64,000 nucleotides of DNA from Williamsia serinedens (GTDB lineage: Bacteria; Actinomycetota; Actinomycetes; Mycobacteriales; Mycobacteriaceae), in assembly GCF_024171725.1 (NCBI RefSeq), contig NZ_JAMTCG010000001.1, positions 248,001 through 312,000 of the forward strand, read 5' to 3'. Below are positions 38,889-47,604 of the stretch, piece after piece. How positions within the stretch are numbered: position 1 is the first letter of the stretch; each line of letters opens with the position of its first letter. The translations under genes were made by a program, and so were the position numbers. The notes under the pieces are model-generated. The model made no database searches. It was not told where the DNA came from and was given only the letters and a program-made list of their open reading frames with translations.

Positions 38889-40196
38889 ATGACCACCCCA
38901 GCCGGCGCGCGGCCCGGTGCGGTCGGGCGTGTCGAGGACACCCTCGTCGTGTGGGGGGAGGACCTGCTGGCCTATAGGTGGACCCCGACGCACCCGATGA
39001 ACCCGATCCGCCTGGCGTTGACCATCGGCCTCGCACGCGGACTCGGCGTCCTCGACGACGTCGCGACCCACGCCCCGATCGCCGCCGACGACGACCTGCT
39101 GCGGACGATGCACCGCAGCGAGTACATCGCCGCGGTCCGGGAGGCGGGGGAGGCGGCGGCCGGACACCCGGTGCCCGGCTGGTCGTCGGCGGTCGCCGAA
39201 CGCATCTTCGGCCTCGGCACCACCGACAACCCGATCTTCGGGTCCATGCACGACGCCGCCGCGTTGATCGTCGGCGGGACCGTCGCGGCCGCGGACGCCA
39301 TCGCGCGCGGGACGGCCCGACGCGCGGTGAACATCGGTGGTGGGATGCACCACGCCTTCGCGGGACGGGCGTCGGGCTTCTGCATCTACAACGACTGCGC
39401 CGTGGCCATCGGTCGACTGCTCGACGCCGGGTTCGACCGGATCGCCTACATCGACGTCGACGCGCACCACGGCGACGGCGTGCAGCGCCGGTTCGCCGCC
39501 GACCCACGGGTGCTGACCGTCTCGGTGCACCAGCACCCCGCGACCCTCTTCCCGGGCACGGGATACCCGGAGGAGGTCGGTGACGGCGACGCCGCCGGCA
39601 CGTCGGTCAACCTGGCCCTGCCGCCGAGCACACCGGACCGTCTGTGGCTGCGGGCCTTCCACGCGGTCGTCCCGTCCGTCGTCGCCGACTTCGCGCCGCA
39701 GGTGATCGTGTCGCAGTGCGGTGTCGACAGTCATCGGGCCGACCCCCTGACCGACCTGCACCTGTCCGTCGACGGTCAGCGCGCGGCCATGCAGGCCATG
39801 CGCGACCTCGCCGACGAGCACTGCGACGGGCGGTGGCTGGCGGTCGGCGGCGGGGGGTACGGCGTCGTCGACGTGGTGCCGCGCAGCTGGACGCACCTGC
39901 TGGCGGTCGCCCTGGACCGCGACCTGGACCCGGCGACGCCGACTCCCGCCGCCTGGCGGGAGTCCGCCGCGCAGGCGGCGCTGACCGTGGCCGCCGACTT
40001 CGCCACCGATGTCGGGGTCGACACGATGGGCGACGGGGCGACGGTCGACTTCGACCGCTGGGAGGGCAACTGGGGACAGCAGGCACCCGAGGGGGTGTCG
40101 GCCCATCTGCAGCAGGCGACCGACGCCGCGATCATGGCGACCCGCTCCGCCGTGTTCCCACTGCGCGGTCTCGACCCGGGGGACCCGCGTGACTGA
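38889..40196 (+). CDS. acuC: AcuC-like protein deacetylase (histone deacetylase family)
   Basis: 435 residues. Zinc-dependent class I/II HDAC fold: catalytic His-His at 154-155 (GGGMHHAFA), zinc ligands D191 and H193 within DVDAHHGDG (189-197), a third Asp in CGVDSHRADPL, and the Tyr loop GGGGYGVVD. AcuC removes acetyl groups from lysines of proteins such as acetyl-CoA synthetase. The stop overlaps the start of a Pat-like acetyltransferase by 8 nt, strongly suggesting opposing activities made together. It has an apparent leaderless promoter. Confidence 0.92.
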   Translation: MTTPAGARPGAVGRVEDTLVVWGEDLLAYRWTPTHPMNPIRLALTIGLARGLGVLDDVATHAPIAADDDLLRTMHRSEYIAAVREAGEAAAGHPVPGWSSAVAERIFGLGTTDNPIFGSMHDAAALIVGGTVAAADAIARGTARRAVNIGGGMHHAFAGRASGFCIYNDCAVAIGRLLDAGFDRIAYIDVDAHHGDGVQRRFAADPRVLTVSVHQHPATLFPGTGYPEEVGDGDAAGTSVNLALPPSTPDRLWLRAFHAVVPSVVADFAPQVIVSQCGVDSHRADPLTDLHLSVDGQRAAMQAMRDLADEHCDGRWLAVGGGGYGVVDVVPRSWTHLLAVALDRDLDPATPTPAAWRESAAQAALTVAADFATDVGVDTMGDGATVDFDRWEGNWGQQAPEGVSAHLQQATDAAIMATRSAVFPLRGLDPGDPRD

Positions 40197-42888
40197 CGAC
40201 CCCGGCACGGCGCCGCCCCGCCGCCCCGACACCGGCGCCCCGTTCCCCCGGCACTGGAGTGCCGACGTCCTGGCCTCCGACGGTGGCACGGTGCACCTGC
40301 GCCCGATCTCACCGTCGGACGGGGATCGCGTCGTCGCCTTCCACGCCGGCCTGTCCGAACGCACCCGCTACATGCGGTGGTTCGGGCCCTACCCGGAGAT
40401 GTCCGCGCGCGACGTCGCCCACATGACCGGCGTGGACCACCACGACCGCGTCGCGCTGGTCGCTGTCCTGGGCGGGCGCATCATCGCGATCGGCATCTAC
40501 GAGAGCCTCGCGGGTTCGGGCCGCCCCCAGGCCGCCGAGGTCGCCTTCGTCGTCGCCGACGACCACCAGGGACGCGGGCTCGGGACCGTCCTGCTCGAAC
40601 ACCTCGCCGGGGCGGCCGCCGAGAACGGCTTCACCCTCTTCGAGGCGGAGGTGCTCGCCGAGAACCGCGCGATGCTGTCGGTGTTCCGCGACGCGGGGTA
40701 CCAGCTGAGCCGCAGTTTCGACGGCTCGACCGTGCACGTCGAGTTCGCGATCGACCCGACCGACGCGTTGCTCGCCGTGCGCAACGCCCGCGAACTCGGG
40801 TCCGAGGCGCGCAGCGTCGCGAACCTCCTGCGCCCCGGGTCGGTCGCGATCATCGGCGCGTCCACCGATCCCCGGAAGGTGGGGAACGCGCTGCTGGCCA
40901 ACGTGATCGCCGGCGGCTTCCAGGGGCCGGTGTTCCCGGTGAACGCCGAGGCGCGGGCGGTGCGCGGCATCCGCAGCTACCCGTCCGTGCGGGACATCCC
41001 CGACCCGGTGGACCTCGCGATCGTCGCCGTCCCCGCCGAGACGGTCGGCGACGTGCTGCAGGACTGTCTGGCCAAGAACGTCAAGACGATGGTCGTCGTG
41101 TCGGCGGGCTTCGCGGAGTCCGGCGAGGCCGGGGCCGTCGCCCAGCGCACCCTCGTCCACGAGATCCGCGCGCACGGGATGCGGCTCGTCGGGCCGAACG
41201 CGTTGGGTGTCATCAACACCGATCCCGAGGTCGCCCTGAACGCGACGCTCGCACCCCGTGTGCCCGGTCGGGGACGGGTCGGTTTCTTCTGCCAGTCCGG
41301 TGCCCTGGGGATCGCGATCCTCGACACCGCGGCCCGCCGACAGCTGGGGCTGTCGACTTTCGTGTCCGCAGGCAACCGCGCCGACCTGTCCGGCAACGAC
41401 CTGCTGCAGTACTGGGACGCCGACGACGCGACCGACGTGATCCTGTTGTACCTGGAGAGCTTCGGCAACCCGCGCAAGTTCTCCCGCCTCGCTCGGCGGG
41501 TCTCCCGCAACAAGCCGATCATCGCGGTGAAGGCCGGACGGACCGCGGTGGCCCCGTCGCAGATCCGCAGCGACTCCGGCATCGACGACGAGAGCGCCCG
41601 GGCCGTGCTCGAGCAGTCGGGCGTGATCCAGGTCGACACCATCGCCGACCTCTTCGACAGTGCCTCCGTGCTCGCGCATCAGCCGTTGCCGGCCGGGCCG
41701 CGGGTCGCCGTCGTCGGCAACTCGACGGTGCTCGGCGTGCTCGCGTCGAGCGCGGGGGAGCCCTTCGGCCTCACCGTCGTCGCGCAGACCGACCTCGGCC
41801 CCGGCGCGGGTGTCGACGAGTTCGGGGCCGCCGTCCGCGCGGCCACGGGCGACGACGGCGTCGATGCGGTCATCGCGGTGTTCGTCCCGCCCGTCGCGGT
41901 CGGGGCCGAGGCCTACGCCCGCGCGCTGGTGGCCGCAGCCCGCGACTGCGGCAAGACCGTCGTGTCGACGTTCCTCGGTGTCGAGGGCATCCCCGACGCG
42001 TTGGCCGTGCACGACGACGGGGTCGCCGGCCGGGGATCGGTGCCGTCCTATCCGGGACCGGAGCGCGCTGCCGCGGCCGTCGGTCGGGCGTGGCGGTACG
42101 CACGGTGGCGGGCGCGTCCGGAGTCCGAGGTCGAACGGCCCGAGGGCCTCGACGTCGACCGCGCTCGGGCGCTCGTCGCCGCGGAATGGGGTGACTCGGT
42201 GGGCCACGGCGACGACGCCCGCGCGCTCGACGAGCCCACGTCGGCCGAGCTGTTGCGCTGCTACGGCATTGAGGTCGCGCCGTTCCGGGAGGTCACGACG
42301 GCCGACGAGGCGGTCCGCGCCGGTGCCGATCTGGGCTACCCCGTCGTGGTGAAGGCCGTCTCCGCGGTGTGGCGGGGACGACTCGACGGGGAGGGTGCGC
42401 GCCTCGACCTGCCGGGGCCGGACGCCGTGCGCGCCGCCTTCGCCGAGCTGGCGGCACTGACGGGGGAGAGTGCCCTGCACGTGCAACGCATGGCTCCCCG
42501 CGGGGTGCCCGTCGTCATCCGCGTGCGCGACGACCCGTCACTCGGGTCGCTCATCTCGTTCGGACTCGCCGGCGCCACCTTCGAGTTGCTCGGCGACCAT
42601 GCCCACCGTGCGGTCCCGCTCACCGCCGTCGACGCCGACGAAATCCTGCTCGCGCCCCGCGCGGCACCGCTGCTCGACGGCTTCCGCGGGCAGGCCGCGG
42701 CCGACCGGTCGGCCGTCCGCGATCTGCTGGTGCGCGTGTCGGCACTCGCCGACGACCTGCCCGAGGTGCGGGAACTCGCGCTGGACCCGGTTCTCGCCGC
42801 GCCCGACGGCGCCACGGTCGTCTCGGCACGGATACGCCTCGGCCCGGTGCCGTCGAGGACGGACACCGGGCCGAGGCGGTTGAGCTGA
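40189..42888 (+). CDS. Pat-like protein acetyltransferase: GNAT fused to acyl-CoA ligase-like domain
   Basis: 899 residues from GTG 40189. An N-terminal GNAT domain (about 32-185) has acetyl-CoA loop QGRGLGTVLLEHL. From about 212 the NDP-forming acetyl-CoA synthetase architecture follows: CoA-binding Rossmann (GSVAIIGASTDPRKVGN), ligase-CoA domain (FFCQSGALGIAILD) and ATP-grasp (ELLRCYGIEVAPFREV...YPVVVKAV). The catalytic His of active synthetases, expected in a SHTG motif, is replaced: RSDSG with Asp462. The ligase part is thus probably a sensor, as in Salmonella Pat, but the domain order is reversed. Coupled to the deacetylase upstream. Confidence 0.88.
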   Translation: MTDDPGTAPPRRPDTGAPFPRHWSADVLASDGGTVHLRPISPSDGDRVVAFHAGLSERTRYMRWFGPYPEMSARDVAHMTGVDHHDRVALVAVLGGRIIAIGIYESLAGSGRPQAAEVAFVVADDHQGRGLGTVLLEHLAGAAAENGFTLFEAEVLAENRAMLSVFRDAGYQLSRSFDGSTVHVEFAIDPTDALLAVRNARELGSEARSVANLLRPGSVAIIGASTDPRKVGNALLANVIAGGFQGPVFPVNAEARAVRGIRSYPSVRDIPDPVDLAIVAVPAETVGDVLQDCLAKNVKTMVVVSAGFAESGEAGAVAQRTLVHEIRAHGMRLVGPNALGVINTDPEVALNATLAPRVPGRGRVGFFCQSGALGIAILDTAARRQLGLSTFVSAGNRADLSGNDLLQYWDADDATDVILLYLESFGNPRKFSRLARRVSRNKPIIAVKAGRTAVAPSQIRSDSGIDDESARAVLEQSGVIQVDTIADLFDSASVLAHQPLPAGPRVAVVGNSTVLGVLASSAGEPFGLTVVAQTDLGPGAGVDEFGAAVRAATGDDGVDAVIAVFVPPVAVGAEAYARALVAAARDCGKTVVSTFLGVEGIPDALAVHDDGVAGRGSVPSYPGPERAAAAVGRAWRYARWRARPESEVERPEGLDVDRARALVAAEWGDSVGHGDDARALDEPTSAELLRCYGIEVAPFREVTTADEAVRAGADLGYPVVVKAVSAVWRGRLDGEGARLDLPGPDAVRAAFAELAALTGESALHVQRMAPRGVPVVIRVRDDPSLGSLISFGLAGATFELLGDHAHRAVPLTAVDADEILLAPRAAPLLDGFRGQAAADRSAVRDLLVRVSALADDLPEVRELALDPVLAAPDGATVVSARIRLGPVPSRTDTGPRRLS
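42835..42878. terminator. Stem-loop inside the 3' end of the Pat-like gene
   Basis: 15-bp perfect arms (42835-42849 and 42864-42878) with a 14-nt loop, ending 10 nt before the stop codon at 42888 and 43 nt before the sigB stop on the other strand. It is probably the shared terminator, embedded in coding sequence. Confidence 0.6.
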
Positions 42889-42920
42889 TCGCTCCGCGAC
42901 CGCGCGGCTGAGCTGGGCTG

Positions 42921-43910
42921 TCAGCTGGCGTAGGCGCGCAGGCGATCGGCACGATCGCCCTGGCGCAGCTTCACCATCACCTCACGCTCGATCTGACGCA
43001 CCCGCTCGCGCGAGAGGCCGAAGAGTCGGCCGATCTGGTCCAGGGTGCGGGGCTGCCCGTCGTCGAGGCCGAACCGCAGGCGGATGACCTGCTGCTCGCG
43101 CTCGTCGAGAGTGGCCAGCACCGACCGGACGTCGGTGTGCAGGAGACCGGCGATCACGGCGCTCTCCGCCGACGTGGCCTCGGCGTCCTCGATGAAATCG
43201 CCCAGCGGCGCCTCCTCGTCAGACCCGACCGGCATGTCCAGGCTCACCGGGTCGCGGCTGTGGTCGAGCAGGTCGGCGATCTTCTCGGCCGGGATGCCCG
43301 ACTCGGCGGCGAGCTCGTCGTCGGTCGCCTCGCGGCCGAGCTGCTGGTGCAGCTCCCGCTTGATCCGGGCGAGCTTGTTCACCTGCTCGACGAGGTGGAC
43401 GGGCAGGCGGATGGTGCGGCTCTGATCGGCCATGCCGCGGGTGATCGCCTGCCGGATCCACCAGGTGGCGTAGGTGGAGAACTTGAACCCCTTGGCGTAG
43501 TCGAACTTCTCCATCGCACGGATCAGACCGAGGTTGCCCTCCTGGATGAGGTCCAGCAGCGGCATGCCCCGGCCGGTGTAGCGCTTGGCGAGCGACACCA
43601 CGAGGCGCAGGTTGGCCTCGAGCAGGTGCGCACGGGCCGACTCGCCCTCACGCACCAGCTGGGCCAGGTCGCGCTTCTTGGTGGCCGACAGACGCTTCTT
43701 GGTCGCGAGCACGTGCTTGGCGTACAGGCCGACCTCGATGGCCTTGGCCAGCTCGACCTCCTGCTCGGCGTTCAACAGGGCCGTGCGGCCGATCCCGTTC
43801 AGGTAGACACGGACCAGGTCGGCGGCGGGGCTCTGCGCGTCGAGGTCGGCGTCGGTCATCTGCGGGCGCGGCGTGTCCGACGTGCGGGTCGGAGCGGTGG
43901 TGCTGGGCAT
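42921..43910 (-). CDS. sigB: RNA polymerase sigma factor SigB
   Basis: 329 residues with sigma-70 regions 1.2 to 4.2. Region 2 is [57 protein letters not shown] in part; region 4.2 is [21 protein letters not shown]. It lacks the long N-terminal extension of SigA (also in this window). It is a stress/stationary principal-like sigma factor. GAGGAGG precedes the ATG, and an ECF-type promoter lies upstream. In M. tuberculosis sigB is adjacent to ideR; here two genes (acuC, pat) intervene. Confidence 0.95.
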   Translation of the reverse strand: MPSTTAPTRTSDTPRPQMTDADLDAQSPAADLVRVYLNGIGRTALLNAEQEVELAKAIEVGLYAKHVLATKKRLSATKKRDLAQLVREGESARAHLLEANLRLVVSLAKRYTGRGMPLLDLIQEGNLGLIRAMEKFDYAKGFKFSTYATWWIRQAITRGMADQSRTIRLPVHLVEQVNKLARIKRELHQQLGREATDDELAAESGIPAEKIADLLDHSRDPVSLDMPVGSDEEAPLGDFIEDAEATSAESAVIAGLLHTDVRSVLATLDEREQQVIRLRFGLDDGQPRTLDQIGRLFGLSRERVRQIEREVMVKLRQGDRADRLRAYAS

Positions 43911-43946
43911 GGCGGCCTCCTCGCGAGCGTGGCGTCTTCACCGGGT

Positions 43947-43976
43947 ACAACGGCATGCGGGGCGGGTTTAGTTCCC
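43947..43976 (-). promoter_or_regulatory. ECF-type promoter of sigB (GGGAAC-N18-CGTTGT)
   Basis: On the minus strand, GGGAAC (43976-43971), an 18-bp spacer and CGTTGT (43952-43947) match the GGAAC / CGTT pattern used by SigE/SigH-type ECF factors. It lies about 37 nt before the sigB ATG. It implies stress induction of sigB, as known in mycobacteria. Confidence 0.7.
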
Positions 43977-44071
43977 GGAAAGGTTGTTCACTTTCCCGAT
44001 CGGCGACGCCCTGACCTGCACGGATTCCCGGGCCGATCTGAGAAGTTCCTAAGAGACCCGCACGCTGGAGC

Positions 44072-45583
44072 TCAGGCGGGGACGAGCACGCCGTGGCGGA
44101 CGAGACCGGCGATCACCTCGCCCACCGACGCGGGGTCGATCTCCTCGCCGCGCGCGGCCCCCAGGAGGTCGACGACGTCGGCCACGGGCAGTCCGTCGTG
44201 CCGCAGTCCGGCGACCAGTGCGGCGACGCGATCGTCGACGTCGTGGGACCACCGCGGTCCGCCGGTCCGGACCAGACGGGTGGCCACCTCGACCCACGGG
44301 CCGGCGCGGTCCGACGTCGGCGGCGTCCACACACGGTCGAGCGCGACATCGGGGGCGGCGGCCAGGCGCGCGGTGAGGACGTCGTGGCGACGAAGCCACG
44401 CCACGCGGTCGAGGTAGGCGAGCGCCTCGTCGCCGAGCGGGTCGTCGAGCGCATGCGACAGTTCCTCGGCGAGCAGGTCGGTCGGTTCCCCCGTGGTGCG
44501 CAGGAACACGAATCCGAAGCCGATCCCCTCGACGTCGGAGCGGGCGAGATGGTCGAGCCACTCGTCGGCCAGCGCCGCGCCGCGCCCGGTGCGGGGGTCG
44601 TAGCCGGCGTCGCGCAACCAGGTGCCGACATACAGTGCGGGGTCGGCGACGTCGCGCTGCACTACCCACGCGTCGACGCCGTGGTCGGGGATCCAGGACG
44701 CGACCCGCTCACGCCAGTCGTCGCCGGTGACGACCCAGGACGCCAACATGCAGGCGATGCCGCCGTCGTTCAGGTGGTCGACGACGCCGGACACCATGAC
44801 CTCGCTCGCACCGTCGAGGTCGAGCCCGGAGTCCCGGTAGCTGTGCGTCACGGTCGGGGGACCCACCACGAACGGCGGGTTCGCGACCACGCGGTCGAAG
44901 CGGCGTCCGGCCACCGGCTCGTACCACGACCCGCGGAGCAGGTCGGCGCGGTCGGCGCCGATCCCGTTGAGCGCCATGGTGGCGCGCGCCAGCGACAGCG
45001 CGCGATCGGTGATGTCGGTGGCGGTCACGTGGTCGGCGGTGTCCAGTGCGTGCACCGCCTGCACCCCGCACCCGGTCCCGACGTCGAGGACGGACCCGCG
45101 GGCGGGGATCGTCGCCCGCAACAGCGACAGAGAGGCGTGACCGACACCGAGCACGTGGTCGGGGGCGATGTCGACGGGACGCATCGAGCCGTCCAGATCC
45201 GACACCATCCACCGGGTGCCGTGTCCGGCGTCGAGGGGGCGGACGTCGACCGCCGCGCGCACCGAGTCCCCGTCCGCCTCCAGGAGTCCCGCGGCGACCG
45301 CGTCGTCCACCGCGATCGGACCCAACGCGGCGCCGACCGTCGAGCGATCGAGACTGTCATGCACCAGCAGCAGTCGGACGAGCGTGCCGAGTTCGCCTCC
45401 GTCGGCACATGCACGCCGCACCGGGACGGGTTCACCCCGTCCGAGTGCGGCGTGGACGTCGTCGCCCAAGAGGTCGAGCACGCCGTCGGCGTCGTAGCCG
45501 TGGGTGTGGAAGACGTCCAGCAGTCGCGGGGCGAGGTCGGCCAGGCCGTCCGTCGGGGTGTGCACCCGACCGGCGGTCGTCAC
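44072..45583 (-). CDS. SAM-dependent methyltransferase (NPPF type)
   Basis: 503 residues from GTG 45583, overlapping the upstream gene by GTGA. The SAM motif I is at 165-173 (VLDVGTGCG) and the NPPF motif at 235-238, typical of N-methyltransferases acting on Gln, Ade or Gua (HemK/RlmG-like). About 160 residues precede and 220 follow the Rossmann core, as in the actinobacterial DUF7059-containing methyltransferases. The substrate may be rRNA or a protein; it cannot be decided from the sequence. Confidence 0.83.
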   Translation of the reverse strand: MTTAGRVHTPTDGLADLAPRLLDVFHTHGYDADGVLDLLGDDVHAALGRGEPVPVRRACADGGELGTLVRLLLVHDSLDRSTVGAALGPIAVDDAVAAGLLEADGDSVRAAVDVRPLDAGHGTRWMVSDLDGSMRPVDIAPDHVLGVGHASLSLLRATIPARGSVLDVGTGCGVQAVHALDTADHVTATDITDRALSLARATMALNGIGADRADLLRGSWYEPVAGRRFDRVVANPPFVVGPPTVTHSYRDSGLDLDGASEVMVSGVVDHLNDGGIACMLASWVVTGDDWRERVASWIPDHGVDAWVVQRDVADPALYVGTWLRDAGYDPRTGRGAALADEWLDHLARSDVEGIGFGFVFLRTTGEPTDLLAEELSHALDDPLGDEALAYLDRVAWLRRHDVLTARLAAAPDVALDRVWTPPTSDRAGPWVEVATRLVRTGGPRWSHDVDDRVAALVAGLRHDGLPVADVVDLLGAARGEEIDPASVGEVIAGLVRHGVLVPA

Positions 45584-46002
45584 CGCTGGTCGTCGGTGTG
45601 CGTACGCCGGTCCTCGCCGGCACGGGAGCCCATGTCGGGTGTGTCGAACTCGCCCGTGTCGAAGGTGCCCAGTTCGCGGTGGTTCCTGCCCGCGATGGCG
45701 GTCGCCGCGTGGTCGCCGGACCACTTGTACTGGCGCACCTCACCCTTCTCGCGCGGTGGGCGGTCGTTCGCGATGAGGACGGCGACCCAGGGCAGCGGGA
45801 TGGACAGTGCGATGACGGCGAGGGCGAGCAGGCCGTTGCCGGTGGCGCCGTACACGACCCCGGCCAGGATGAGGGCCGGGACTCGGAAGGCCATCAGGCT
45901 CAGATAGCGACGCACCCGTGCCCGTTGCTGGTCCTCCTGGGACGGCTGCGCCTGGGTGATCAGGATCGCTTCGCGTGCCTCTTCGTGTGCCACGTACTCC
46001 AC
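45580..46002 (-). CDS. DUF3099 membrane protein
   Basis: 140 residues from GTG 46002. Two membrane helices (FRVPALILAGVVYGATGNGLL and LALAVIALSIPLPWVAVLIAND, about 38-82) with the conserved DUF3099 opening ITQAQPSQEDQQRARVRRY. The C-terminal half is charged and cytoplasmic. It is translationally coupled to the methyltransferase. Function unknown. Confidence 0.82.
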   Translation of the reverse strand: MEYVAHEEAREAILITQAQPSQEDQQRARVRRYLSLMAFRVPALILAGVVYGATGNGLLALAVIALSIPLPWVAVLIANDRPPREKGEVRQYKWSGDHAATAIAGRNHRELGTFDTGEFDTPDMGSRAGEDRRTHTDDQR

Positions 46003-46118
46003 TGTTGCACTTTCCGTTCACCAGCGCATCGTCGCTGATAACACACCCCGTGACGGGAATGCTCCCGGGGTCTCGAGGGTCTGCTGCGCGGTGTGTCGTA
46101 TCAGGCACAATGGTCCGC

Positions 46119-46352
46119 ATGGGAACCCAGACGATCGAACGCCCGGACGTCGACACCGAGGAGACCACCGACGACGACGCGCCGAAGTTCTTCCACTACG
46201 TCAAGAAGAACAAGATCGCCGAGAGCGCCGTCATGGGGACCCACGTCGTGGCGCTGTGCGGGGAGACCTTCCCGGTGACGAAGTCGCCCAAGCCCGGATC
46301 GCCGGTGTGCCCGAAGTGCAAGAAGATCTACGAGAAGATGAAGAAGGACTGA
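46119..46352 (+). CDS. DUF3039 zinc-ribbon-like protein
   Basis: 77 residues starting MGTQTIERPDVDTEE; an ATG at 46110 would add three residues. The family core is APKFFHYVKKNKIAESAVMGTHVVALCGE, and the metal-type cysteines are in ALCGE and PVCPKCKKIYE. It is small, soluble and conserved in Actinobacteria. Function unknown. It converges on the YihY gene with a 6-nt gap. Confidence 0.85.
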   Translation: MGTQTIERPDVDTEETTDDDAPKFFHYVKKNKIAESAVMGTHVVALCGETFPVTKSPKPGSPVCPKCKKIYEKMKKD

Positions 46353-46358
46353 GGTCCC

Positions 46359-47345
46359 TCACCGCTCGTCGTCGGGCCGCGGTGACCGGCGTATCGGTCC
46401 GCTCTGGAACTTCTTCGGCACCGCCCGCAGGCGGTCGGTGATGTCCGTGGTCTGCTGGGTGGCCCATTCCCGGACCTGTTCGATGTGCGTGGGCCCCGCC
46501 GCGGGCCAGATCGACTGGATGGCCGCGTTGAACTGTGCGCCGATCACGATCGCGAACCCGAGGAAGAACGTGAAGAGCAGGAACGCGATGGGGGTCGCGA
46601 GCGCGCCGTAGGAGTACCCGGTCTTGGTGATCGAGCCGAGATAGACGCGCAGACCCGCGCTCGCGAACCAGAACACGACCGCCGCGAGCACGGCCCCCGC
46701 GACCAGGCGGTGCCAGGGCAGCGGTTTCGGCAGCGACACGCGGTACAACGTCGTCAGGCCGAGGATCAGCAGCACGCCGACGGCGGGGTAGTAGGCGATG
46801 TGGATGATCTGCCCGCTCACGGGTTGCCACGAGTCCGGGGCGATGTCGGACGCGTAGGTGGGGCCCAGGGCGACGAGCGGCAGGATGAACGTCGACAGGA
46901 TCAGGAACCCGATGTAGAGGTTCAGGGCGAAGATCCTCTGCCACACCGCGTGCCGCACGTTGTGTTGGTCGTGCGCCTTGTTGATCGAGTCGACGAAGCT
47001 CGACATCGCCGACGACCCCGACCACAGCGACAGCACGAAACCCAGGGAGATGAGTTCCCCGCGGCCGCGGGCGAGGACGTCGTTCACCGTGGGCGTGATG
47101 ATCTCGGTGACCACGTTCTCCGAGAAGGTGCGGCCGGCGAAGCTGATGATGCGGCTGCGGATCATCTCGGTCGTGCCCGGCCCGAACCAGTCGCCGACGT
47201 AGCCGATCGAGCCGAGCACACCGAGGAGCAGGGGCGGGAGCGACAGCGTCTGCCAGAACGCGGCCTGCGCCGACATGCCGAAGATCGAGTCGTCCCAGGC
47301 CTTGACGATGGTGCGCCACACCAGGCGGGGGAGGGTACGCACCAC
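46359..47345 (-). CDS. YihY/BrkB family membrane protein
   Basis: 328 residues from GTG 47345 (GTG 47342 is equally possible; no ATG is available upstream in frame). Six membrane helices, the family signatures MSAQAAFWQTLSLPPLLLGVLG, GFVLSLWSGSSAMSSFVDSINKAH and YSYGALATPIAFLLFTFFLGFAIVIGAQFNAAIQ. The C-terminus is basic. The family was once called RNase BN, which is no longer accepted; its role is unknown, possibly transport. Confidence 0.87.
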   Translation of the reverse strand: MVRTLPRLVWRTIVKAWDDSIFGMSAQAAFWQTLSLPPLLLGVLGSIGYVGDWFGPGTTEMIRSRIISFAGRTFSENVVTEIITPTVNDVLARGRGELISLGFVLSLWSGSSAMSSFVDSINKAHDQHNVRHAVWQRIFALNLYIGFLILSTFILPLVALGPTYASDIAPDSWQPVSGQIIHIAYYPAVGVLLILGLTTLYRVSLPKPLPWHRLVAGAVLAAVVFWFASAGLRVYLGSITKTGYSYGALATPIAFLLFTFFLGFAIVIGAQFNAAIQSIWPAAGPTHIEQVREWATQQTTDITDRLRAVPKKFQSGPIRRSPRPDDER

Positions 47346-47556
47346 CGGCGGACCGCCCGCGGACGACGCTGTCGTCGCGGGAGGCCGGGCATGGGTGGGG
47401 TCGATGGCGGCGATCCACCCATCGTCCCCGATGCCGACGCGCTCGGTGCGGATGCCCCCGCCGCCGTGTCGTGGATCCGACGGCGCGAGCCGGTACAGTC
47501 GACCGCGGCCGTCACCGGCTGCGGGCGTATGACACACGCCGGCACCGCGAGCACGC

Positions 47557-47571
47557 AGGAGTTCCCCGATT
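47557..47571 (+). promoter_or_regulatory. Shine-Dalgarno site before a probable ATT start
   Basis: AGGAG (47557-47561) lies 7 nt before an in-frame ATT at 47569. The frame is open from 47533 and has no ATG or GTG before the TTG at 47605, which itself has no good ribosome site. The 12 extra codons (I/M-SQTRVFDTGGS) fit a normal family N-terminus ahead of LRTWQRRAL. Confidence 0.5.
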
Positions 47572-47604
47572 TCGCAGACCAGGGTCTTTGACACCGGCGG
47601 GTCG

